DNA of 7,484 nt, taken from positions 1,477,844 through 1,485,327 of the forward strand of contig CP070645.1 in assembly GCA_020354275.1 (NCBI GenBank), in the 5' to 3' direction. Positions 1 through 5,025 of this stretch are shown here, piece after piece. Under the pieces are notes generated by a model, which saw only the letters and a program-made list of their open reading frames with translations, was not told the origin of the DNA and did not search any database. This stretch comes from Dehalococcoidales bacterium. GTDB taxonomy: Bacteria > Chloroflexota > Dehalococcoidia > Dehalococcoidales > UBA2162. Made by a program: the position numbers and the translations under genes. The first letter of the stretch is position 1; each line of letters opens with the position of its first letter.

Positions 1-246
1 CGCACGGCACGCTTTACCGCCATTTCTCTTGTGGTAGCCTATGCCCTGAGCCTTGGAGCTTACTTTACCGGCGAGTTTAGTGATATTTATTTATACCTTG
101 ACCTGATTTTCATTGCCGTAGGCCTGGTATGCGCCTGGCTTATCGCCGTCCGTCCCAGCCCTAAACTAGCCTATGCACTCACCCTAATATTTATGATGGG
201 CATGGGGTCGTTGATTTGCCTGGCAATGGTATTGGGAAGCCTGTAG
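1..246 (+). CDS. C-terminal part of a multi-pass membrane protein (5' end outside window)
   Basis: Frame 1 is open from the first base to the TAG at 244-246, giving 81 residues. The visible part is almost entirely hydrophobic, with about three membrane segments: roughly residues 5-22, 29-50 and 56-80 of the visible piece. A short polar link (RPSPK) separates the last two. A GTG at 31 could serve as a start, but no Shine-Dalgarno sequence precedes it and it would cut into the first hydrophobic segment, so I read this as the tail of a longer protein. No catalytic motif or family signature is recognisable and the function is unknown. The next gene has its own promoter, so the two need not be co-transcribed. 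Confidence 0.6.
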   Translation, partial: RTARFTAISLVVAYALSLGAYFTGEFSDIYLYLDLIFIAVGLVCAWLIAVRPSPKLAYALTLIFMMGMGSLICLAMVLGSL

Positions 247-271
247 CTGAAAACCAGTTTGAAACAAAGTA

Positions 272-301
272 TTGCCAACTAAGGGAATTACTGCATATAC
301 T
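272..301 (+). promoter_or_regulatory. Sigma-70-type promoter for the PKD/propeller lipoprotein gene
   Basis: TTGCCA at 272-277 (5 of 6 to TTGACA) and TATACT at 296-301 (5 of 6 to TATAAT) are separated by 18 bases. A start near 308 would give a leader of about 40 bases before the GTG at 348. The gap between the upstream stop (246) and this gene contains nothing else recognisable. Confidence 0.6.
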
Positions 302-347
302 GGGTAATAAGGGAGAATGTTACTCGGCCTGCAACAGGAGGTAAGAG

Positions 348-2135
348 GTGAAGAACGGGATTAAAGCTCGCAGCACCCTCGCTCAATTTTTCAACGTCAA
401 ATCGTTAATTCTAGTGTTACTGGTAACTACTATGTTATTACCTGCCTGCACTGGACCGTCAATAGAAACCGATACTGGGCCTTCACCGGAGGCCAGCTTT
501 GAAGTCAACACCGCCAGCGGGCAGGCACCCTTCAATGTAGAATTCTTCAATAAGTCCAAGAATGCAGACCATTTCCAGTGGGATTTCGGTGACGGCACAA
601 CAACCACCAGCAGTACGGTGGGAGAAAAAGTCACCCACCAGTACACTAAAACCGGGACTTATACCGTTACCCTATCAGCTATCAAAGAAGGAGATGGTCA
701 GGAGACAAGCACCTCCGGTTTAACAATTACTGTGAACCCCGGTGCTCTGGACAAGGTAAGCATTCCTCAGACAATCGAGACCTCAGCCGGGGCAACCCAG
801 CAGCTAACCGCAGATATTACCGACCAGTTCGATAACCAGGTAACCGAGGTAGATGTTTCCTGGAGCGCAACCAACCAGGAAGTAGTTACCATCACCCAAA
901 CAGGGCTGCTGGTTGCAAGTAGTACGGTAGGCACCTTCGATGATATCGTCAGTGTTGAGGTAACACAGGGCGGCTTAACCCGCACCACTACGGCCTCAGT
1001 TATCATCAGACCGGGGCCGATTGACCAAATGACCGTTGACCTTGACTCCATTGAGATAGGCATGGGAATGACGCATCGTTTCATAACAGCAGCCACAGAC
1101 CAGTATGGCAACGTTATACCTGACCTGGACTCCGTATGGACTGTGCAAAATGGTGCCGGGACTATTGATAACAGCGGGCTGTTCACTGCCGGAACCACAC
1201 CCGGTACCTATAACGACGCTATCAAAGTAGAAGCCACCCATGAAGACACCACTGCTTCGATTACCATCGACGTTACAGTACTAAGCAATGAGACCTGGAA
1301 ACGGATGGTCAGCGGTACCACCGGTACATTGCAAGGCGTCTGGGGTAACTCACCATCTGATGTTTATGCTGTGGGGGATGAGAGTACCGTTCTACATTAT
1401 AACGGGACTTCCTGGCGGCTAATGGATACCCCGGCAGAAGTGTCATTACAGGGCATCTGGGGCAGCTCTTCTTCCGATATCTTTGCTGTAGGCCTGGACG
1501 GGGCCATACTTCATTATGACGGCGAGGACTGGAGCCAGATGGACAGCGGCACTACCAGTTCCCTGGAGGCAGTCTGGGGCACTTCCTCATCCGATGTGTT
1601 TGCGGCAGGGGAGGGTGGTACCATCCTGCACTACGATGGTGATGACTGGAGCATTATGGATGTCAACCAGACAGAAGCATTCCATGATATCTGGGGCAGC
1701 TCCCCCTCAGATGTCATCGCCGGGGGAGATGGAGCCAGCCGGAAAATATGGCACTATGACGGCATTGACTGGGGCAGGGCGATAATTGATATTAACGCGG
1801 GACGGATCTTCGGTATCTGGGGCACTTCTCCATCAGACGCCTTCGCGGTAGGCTATGCCGGTATTATCTGGCACTACGGTGGGGCCTCATGGAGCCTGAT
1901 GACCAACTACTTGGTCAATCCCAGAGAAACGCTTCACAGCATATGGGGAGAATCTCCATTGAACGTCTTGACCGTTGGGGAATCGGGTACAATCCTGCAC
2001 TATGGTGGCGGCGCCTGGAATCTAATGGCGAGTGGTACCGATGGGACTCTCTGGGACGTCTGGGTCAGTTCCCAGGGAGACGCCTTTATCGTCGGGCAAT
2101 CGGGCACCATACTTTATTATGATATAAAATCCTAA
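348..2135 (+). CDS. Secreted lipoprotein with PKD domain, two Ig-like repeats and a seven-bladed beta-propeller
   Basis: The start is a GTG with AGGAGG at 336-341, six bases upstream. Residues 18-33 are a hydrophobic signal segment ending in the lipobox LPAC, so Cys34 is the likely lipidated residue and the protein should sit on the outer face of the cell membrane. Residues about 48-130 form a PKD domain with the hallmark WDFGDG at 78-83 and a YTVTL strand near 105-109. Two related Ig-like (Big-type) units follow, about 131-221 and 222-311, each opening with PG-x-[LI]-D and carrying a DQ-[FY]-x-N motif. Residues 317-595 hold seven repeats of 39-42 residues of the form [VI]WG-x-S-x-x-D-[VAI]-x-A-V-G ... 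ILHYxGxxW, at 331, 370, 409, 448, 490, 532 and 571. PKD and Ig-like domains usually serve adhesion or spacing. The ligand is unknown and no enzyme motif is visible. Confidence 0.85.
   Translation: MKNGIKARSTLAQFFNVKSLILVLLVTTMLLPACTGPSIETDTGPSPEASFEVNTASGQAPFNVEFFNKSKNADHFQWDFGDGTTTTSSTVGEKVTHQYTKTGTYTVTLSAIKEGDGQETSTSGLTITVNPGALDKVSIPQTIETSAGATQQLTADITDQFDNQVTEVDVSWSATNQEVVTITQTGLLVASSTVGTFDDIVSVEVTQGGLTRTTTASVIIRPGPIDQMTVDLDSIEIGMGMTHRFITAATDQYGNVIPDLDSVWTVQNGAGTIDNSGLFTAGTTPGTYNDAIKVEATHEDTTASITIDVTVLSNETWKRMVSGTTGTLQGVWGNSPSDVYAVGDESTVLHYNGTSWRLMDTPAEVSLQGIWGSSSSDIFAVGLDGAILHYDGEDWSQMDSGTTSSLEAVWGTSSSDVFAAGEGGTILHYDGDDWSIMDVNQTEAFHDIWGSSPSDVIAGGDGASRKIWHYDGIDWGRAIIDINAGRIFGIWGTSPSDAFAVGYAGIIWHYGGASWSLMTNYLVNPRETLHSIWGESPLNVLTVGESGTILHYGGGAWNLMASGTDGTLWDVWVSSQGDAFIVGQSGTILYYDIKS
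1296..2132 (+). repeat. Seven in-frame propeller repeats within the lipoprotein gene
   Basis: Repeat units start (at the VWG/IWG codons) at 1338, 1455, 1572, 1689, 1815, 1941 and 2058, giving spacings of 117, 117, 117, 126, 126 and 117 bases. DNA similarity is still visible, for example TCTGGGG followed by a serine-rich stretch in most units. The W-x-x-M strand that ends each blade occurs first at residue 317, before the first WG motif, and is absent after the last one. This suggests that the N-terminal strand closes the ring onto blade seven. Confidence 0.75.
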
Positions 2136-2216
2136 ACCAAGCAGTTTATACTTTTACCACAAATACCATATACTGGTTTGATTTGAATATCAACTCCTTT
2201 CCACTTTCCTTTACTG

Positions 2217-2265
2217 ATATTATAACTAAAGTTACATAAGCAGAGAATGCTTATAGTTATAATAT
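2217..2265. repeat. Perfect 12-bp inverted repeat upstream of the 2291 gene, overlapping a TATAAT box
   Basis: ATATTATAACTA at 2217-2228 is the exact reverse complement of TAGTTATAATAT at 2254-2265. Inside the 25-base spacer lies a second hairpin, TAAGC (2237-2241) with GCTTA (2249-2253) and a seven-base loop. The right arm contains a TATAAT at 2258-2263 that could be the -10 box of the next gene, but no good -35 lies at 16-18 bases; TTACAT at 2232-2237 is 20 bases away. The right arm ends about 10 bases before the ribosome binding site (2275-2282). It could be an operator, an mRNA hairpin controlling translation, or an AT-rich stem that ends upstream transcription. No U-run follows it. Confidence 0.6.
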
Positions 2266-2290
2266 TTATCTTAGAAAGGAGGGGTGAATA

Positions 2291-2734
2291 ATGAACAACA
2301 GAATCCGTAATTTGGGCATTGTCATTATGCTATTTGCGGTGATATCTCTGGCCATGGGTATAGTATTTATCCAGCAGGGGTTTGCCAAAGAAAGCTACCT
2401 CGTAAATGCCATGACGCAGGAAGAAATTGTGCTGGAAGGTGTAGAAGGCGTCATTGACACACCCGCAGAAGCCCAGCTGGCCGGTGATACGGTAAGGGAG
2501 CACAGGCACGGTATAGCCCCAACCTACGGAGAGCTATTGGGAGGGGAACGGTTCGACCCAACCAATCCTGCACAGTTATCATATGCCCAAGCCCTTAACC
2601 TGGAAAACTACCTCTACCTCGCCGTAGCATCCTTCGGTATCTTCAATGTGGTCAAGGCTACCGGTGCATTTATGCTAGTCATGGGCCTGGCTCTGGGTGC
2701 CACAGGATACGGGCTGCTAAGTACTCGCAGATAG
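2291..2734 (+). CDS. Small membrane protein with N- and C-terminal membrane segments and an extracytoplasmic loop
   Basis: ATG start with a strong AAAGGAGG at 2275-2282, eight bases upstream. The 147-residue product has a membrane segment at about 8-29, a polar domain at 33-105, and a hydrophobic C-terminal half (about 106-143) with one or two membrane passes, ending in a positive tail (STRR). The polar part carries TPAEAQLAGDTVREH, a GxxPTYGEL-like stretch at 74-82 and an ALNLENYLYLAVASFG run at 101-116. The layout reminds me of a family of small actinobacterial membrane proteins with a similar A-x-x-I-x-x-H ... TYxEL ... pattern, often mislabelled as LigA-type dioxygenases. That likeness is from memory and weak. 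No catalytic residues are apparent and the function is unknown. The leader contains the inverted repeat at 2217-2265. Confidence 0.8.
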   Translation: MNNRIRNLGIVIMLFAVISLAMGIVFIQQGFAKESYLVNAMTQEEIVLEGVEGVIDTPAEAQLAGDTVREHRHGIAPTYGELLGGERFDPTNPAQLSYAQALNLENYLYLAVASFGIFNVVKATGAFMLVMGLALGATGYGLLSTRR

Positions 2735-2778
2735 TAGTTCAAGATAGTGCCTGTAACACGTATACCGCAGACCAAGAG

Positions 2779-2812
2779 GTAGTGGGTCACCTGGTTAACC
2801 ATAGCTCACTAC
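2779..2812 (+). terminator. Weak candidate terminator hairpin after the 2291 gene
   Basis: GTAGTGGGT (2779-2787) can pair with GCTCACTAC (2804-2812), giving nine pairs including two G-U, around a 16-base loop. It lies 45 bases after the stop codon and before the promoter of the iron-sulfur operon, which is where a terminator is expected. The following bases (GTCTATTCCTC) are not a proper U-run, so this is tentative. Confidence 0.3.
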
Positions 2813-2898
2813 GTCTATTCCTCATTGTACCAACAACTGCAAATACCACAAATAACAACCCCATTATTTGATATGAACAGCACGTTCACGGCTGACTG

Positions 2899-2927
2899 TT
2901 GACAATAGCGGTATAATATGGTATTGT
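2899..2927 (+). promoter_or_regulatory. Promoter of the Rrf2/isc operon
   Basis: A perfect TTGACA at 2899-2904 is followed after 17 bases by TATTGT at 2922-2927 (4 of 6), with TG at 2919-2920 making an extended -10. Transcription would start near 2933-2935, leaving a leader of roughly 33 bases. A TATAAT at 2912-2917 is also present, but it is only 7 bases from TTGACA and has no good -35 of its own. The TTGACA is part of a TGTTGAC word repeated 28 bases downstream inside the operator. Confidence 0.6.
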
Positions 2928-2947
2928 TGACCAACATAGTCTACAAT
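2923..2947. promoter_or_regulatory. Probable Rrf2/IscR operator, 25-bp palindrome overlapping the -10 box
   Basis: Half-sites ATTGTTGACC (2923-2932) and AGTCTACAAT (2938-2947) are separated by five bases, and 8 of 10 positions pair as an inverted repeat. The layout (AT-rich triplet, 3 bases, GAC-x, 5-base centre, x-GTC, 3 bases, AT-rich triplet) equals the known E. coli IscR type 1 site in length and in GAC/GTC spacing. It covers the -10 box and the expected start of transcription just before the Rrf2 gene, as expected for autorepression. Binding by the adjacent regulator is an inference. Confidence 0.65.
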
Positions 2948-2966
2948 AATAGGAAATTTGTCGTCG

Positions 2967-3410
2967 ATGAGGCTTTCCACCAGGGGACGGTACGGTACCA
3001 GGGCACTCCTTGAGCTAGCCCTTCACCAGGGAGAAGGGCCTGTTCTACTAAGGGACATTGCCCGGAAACAGGAAATCTCACTATCTTACCTGGAACACCT
3101 GATAACTCCTCTTATTGCCGCCGGACTGGTTGCCAGCACCAGGGGGCCAAAGGGTGGTGTTATGCTAGCCAAGCCGGCTGAAGAGATAAGACTGAATGAG
3201 ATTATCTATCTTCTTGACGGTCCAATAGCTCCGGTCGAGTGTGTTAACAGCAAAAAAGCATGCGCTCGTTCGGAAAAATGCGCACCACGTGATATCTGGC
3301 AAGAATTGAGAAAGGCAATGAATGACATCCTATCGTCGATAACCCTGAAAGACCTGGCGAGCAGGCAGATAGCCAAGGAAGAATTCGAAGGCACAATGTA
3401 TTACATTTAA
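2967..3410 (+). CDS. iscR: Rrf2-family iron-sulfur-sensing transcriptional regulator (IscR-like)
   Basis: The 147-residue product starts MRLSTRGRYGTRALLELAL, which lines up with the N-terminus of E. coli IscR. I therefore prefer the ATG at 2967 over the in-frame TTG at 2958, which lies only three bases after the AGGA at 2951-2954. A winged-helix DNA-binding domain fills about residues 1-75, with recognition-helix and wing features SLSYLEHLITPLIAAGLV and STRGPKGGV. Three cysteines, C92, C99 and C105, in the pattern C-x6-C-x5-C match the cluster-ligand loop of IscR, followed by RDIW, a long helix and a SITLKDL segment. IscR-type proteins bind a [2Fe-2S] cluster and repress isc operons when it is loaded. 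The histidine three residues after the last Cys in IscR is an Arg here (R108). A CymR-like cysteine regulator is the alternative reading, but the cysteine triad and the iscS/iscU neighbours favour IscR. Confidence 0.85.
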   Translation: MRLSTRGRYGTRALLELALHQGEGPVLLRDIARKQEISLSYLEHLITPLIAAGLVASTRGPKGGVMLAKPAEEIRLNEIIYLLDGPIAPVECVNSKKACARSEKCAPRDIWQELRKAMNDILSSITLKDLASRQIAKEEFEGTMYYI

Positions 3411-3459
3411 GATAGAATAACAGTTACCTGAATATGCTACAAGTAAAGGTATTTATTGA

Positions 3460-4458
3460 ATGAAAACCTCGGACATTAAGGTCAATGTAGAAAAACAGCA
3501 ATACAGGGCAATTAACATCCCCAAACTGACCAGAGGTATTGCCCGGGATTCAACCGAACTAATTGGGAATACACCACTGGTCAGGCTAAACCGGATAACC
3601 GGAGAGGTCAGGGCAGAAATTGTTGCCAAGCTGGAGTCATTCAACCCGGTCGGGAGTGTAAAAGACAGGATAGGGATGGCCATGATTGCCGACGCCGAAG
3701 AGAAGGGCTTGATTAATAAAAACACGGTTATCGTTGAGCCCACCAGCGGCAATACCGGTATTGCCCTGGCCTTTGTTTGTGCCGCCAGGGGATACAAACT
3801 CATTCTAACCATGCCGGAAACGATGTCGGTTGAACGCAGGCAACTATTGTCCATCTTCGGAGCCGAACTGGTATTAACCCCGGGAAGCGAGGGCATGCCG
3901 GGAGCAATCAGGAAAGCTGAAGAACTACTGGCTGAAAACCCGGGCTACTTCATGCCCCAGCAGTTTAACAATCCGGCAAATCCAGAGATACACCGGTTGA
4001 CCACTGCCGAGGAGATCTGGAGGGATACTGAGGGGAAAATTGATATTCTGGTAGCAGGGGTGGGAACAGGGGGCACGATTACCGGTATAGCCAATGTAAT
4101 AAAGCCGAGGAACCCGCAGTTCAGAGCCATTGCTGTCGAGCCAGTCGATTCGCCAGTTCTCTCCGGGGGTGAAGCCGGAAGTCACAGGATTCAGGGTATC
4201 GGCGCCGGCTTTGTCCCTGATGTATTAAGGACAGACCTAATTGACGAAATTGTTCAGGTGAGTAGCGAAGACGCCGGGCAAACGGCCAGAAGGCTGGCCA
4301 GAGACGAGGGTATACTGGCCGGTATATCTTCGGGAGCAGCTACCTGGGCAGCCCTTGAAGTAGCCAGGCGCCCGGAAAACGAGGGTAAACTTATTGTGGT
4401 CATTTTACCCGATACCGGTGAGCGTTACCTATCAACCTGGCTTTTTCAAGAGCCTTGA
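3460..4458 (+). CDS. cysK: Cysteine synthase (O-acetylserine sulfhydrylase), PLP-dependent
   Basis: ATG start with AAAGG at 3445-3449, ten bases upstream and 49 bases after the regulator. The 332-residue protein is a fold-type II PLP enzyme that makes cysteine from O-acetylserine and sulfide. Visible motifs are TELIGNTPLVRLN (32-44), the Schiff-base lysine K68 in NPVGSVKDR, the substrate loop TSGNTG (95-100), the phosphate-binding GTGGT (202-206), QGIGAGF (245-251), ISSGA (289-293) and PDTGERYLST (317-326). All key residues are intact. Family members usually begin close to the IARD-TELIGNTP stretch. This one has about 26 extra N-terminal residues (MKTSDIKVNVEKQ...) and no internal ATG, GTG or TTG to start from instead. 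Its place between an IscR-like regulator and the desulfurase genes suggests that it supplies cysteine for cluster assembly. Cystathionine beta-synthase-like activity cannot be excluded from sequence alone. Confidence 0.93.
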   Translation: MKTSDIKVNVEKQQYRAINIPKLTRGIARDSTELIGNTPLVRLNRITGEVRAEIVAKLESFNPVGSVKDRIGMAMIADAEEKGLINKNTVIVEPTSGNTGIALAFVCAARGYKLILTMPETMSVERRQLLSIFGAELVLTPGSEGMPGAIRKAEELLAENPGYFMPQQFNNPANPEIHRLTTAEEIWRDTEGKIDILVAGVGTGGTITGIANVIKPRNPQFRAIAVEPVDSPVLSGGEAGSHRIQGIGAGFVPDVLRTDLIDEIVQVSSEDAGQTARRLARDEGILAGISSGAATWAALEVARRPENEGKLIVVILPDTGERYLSTWLFQEP

Positions 4459-4478
4459 TAATATATCGTTAAAACACT

Positions 4479-4553
4479 GAGTAACCAACCAGCATCAAGA
4501 AGCGAAAAATAGGGCAGAACACAAGAATCCGCTGCTGGCTTTACTCGGTTGGT
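4479..4553 (+). other. Possible folded RNA with two alternative outer helices
   Basis: GAGTAA (4479-4484) pairs with TTACTC (4541-4546), and CCAGCA (4489-4494) pairs with TGCTGG (4533-4538), around a 38-base loop. Alternatively ACCAACC (4484-4490) can pair with GGTTGGT (4547-4553), which excludes the outer helix and part of the inner one. Two competing stems just after cysK resemble a switching attenuator or a 3'-end structure. I do not recognise a known riboswitch class or T-box, and there is no U-run right after it. Confidence 0.35.
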
Positions 4554-4628
4554 GAAAGCTGATAAACTAGGAAAATGACCTAAATCAGAGTGTACCTAAC
4601 TAATAATAACAGTCAATTTACGGTTAAC

Positions 4629-4656
4629 CTGACCAACTGTCTCCACCATTTATAAT
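4629..4656 (+). promoter_or_regulatory. Internal promoter for the NIL-iscS-iscU part of the operon
   Basis: CTGACC at 4629-4634 (4 of 6 to TTGACA) and a perfect TATAAT at 4651-4656 are separated by 16 bases. Transcription from here would begin near 4663 and give a leader of about 115 bases. It would allow the desulfurase and scaffold genes to be made separately from the regulator and cysK. Confidence 0.45.
4630..4644. promoter_or_regulatory. Degenerate operator-like word at the internal promoter
   Basis: TGACCAAC at 4630-4637 is identical to 2928-2935 in the main operator and is also followed by a GTC (4639-4641) and TCCA. GAC and GTC are five bases apart here instead of seven, and the outer arms do not pair. 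It overlaps the -35 box. Binding by the same regulator is possible but weakly supported. Confidence 0.25.
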
Positions 4657-4778
4657 ACCAGAGGGAATATAAAAGCCATTATTATCATCCTTAAGGGTGT
4701 AAAAGTTACTGAGCTGGACGGGGAAACCAGAATTAGATCCAGTTAAGATGAAGAATCGAAGAAGTCACGGAGAAAAAT

Positions 4779-5021
4779 ATGGCCAAGAGAAAGGTAATGC
4801 TTACCTTTCCCGAGACAATAATACAGGAACCAATCATTTACAACCTGAGTCACCAGTTTGTTATAGTTACCAATATTCACCGTGCCAATATTTCAGAAAG
4901 TAAGGGTTGGGTAGTACTGGAGATGGAGGGTGAAGAGAAAGAAATTAAGGAGGCAATTACCTGGGCAACGGCTAAAGGAGTGAGAGTTGACTCCATCTTT
5001 AGCGACCCGGTAGGAGAATAA
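4779..5021 (+). CDS. Stand-alone NIL-domain protein
   Basis: ATG start with GGAG at 4769-4772, six bases upstream; the product is 80 residues. The sequence resembles the NIL domain, an ACT-like ferredoxin fold found at the C-terminus of the methionine-importer ATPase MetN and fused to some ferredoxins. Visible features are an opening strand (KVMLTFPE), the helix segment EPIIYNLSHQF, the strand VIVTNIHRANIS, GWVVLEMEGEEKEIKEAITWATAKGVRVDSI and a short acidic tail. In MetN this domain binds methionine and slows transport. Here it stands alone, with no transporter parts, four bases before the cysteine desulfurase. A role as a sulfur-amino-acid sensor or a small partner of CysK or IscS is an inference. 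The family call is fairly secure, the function is not. Confidence 0.75.
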   Translation: MAKRKVMLTFPETIIQEPIIYNLSHQFVIVTNIHRANISESKGWVVLEMEGEEKEIKEAITWATAKGVRVDSIFSDPVGE

Positions 5022-5025
5022 GATA

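Larger units (their letters stand above)
4459..4778. other. 320-base non-coding gap between cysK and the NIL gene
   Basis: No convincing ORF, tRNA or mobile element lies here; reading frames are short and without recognisable protein sequence. It contains a stem-loop region (4479-4553), a probable promoter (4629-4656) with an operator-like word, and about 120 bases of leader. The leader ends in GGAG (4769-4772), six bases before the NIL start codon. It is much longer than the other gaps in the operon (49, 4 and 14 bases), which implies a regulatory role or the remnant of a lost gene. Confidence 0.6.

Noticed and set aside
767..1198. 143-residue open frame on the minus strand
   Set aside because: It lies wholly inside the lipoprotein gene, has no ribosome binding site or recognisable domain, and is explained as a shadow of the repeated coding sequence.
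2134..2179. AAACCA ... TGGTTT as a terminator after the lipoprotein gene
   Set aside because: Only six pairs around a 34-base loop, and no U-run follows.
2792..2801. Palindrome TGGTTAACCA, with GGTTAACC seen again at 4622-4629
   Set aside because: An 8-base self-complementary word shared by two gaps is short, and the flanks do not match; it is not enough to call a binding site.
2912..2917. TATAAT as the main -10 box of the Rrf2 operon
   Set aside because: It lies only seven bases after TTGACA and has no acceptable -35 at 16-18 bases; TATTGT at 2922-2927 has the correct 17-base spacing and a TG extension.
2958..2966. TTG at 2958 as the start of the Rrf2 gene
   Set aside because: It is only three bases after the AGGA and adds MSS before the family-typical MRLSTRGRY; the ATG at 2967 matches the IscR N-terminus.
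3453..3896. 147-residue open frame on the minus strand over cysK
   Set aside because: The plus-strand frame encodes a complete, motif-perfect cysteine synthase; the minus frame has no recognisable protein features.
4459..4778. T-box or SAM riboswitch before the NIL gene
   Set aside because: No T-box consensus (AGGGTGG-x-ACCGCG) and no pattern of a known SAM or cobalamin class could be found.
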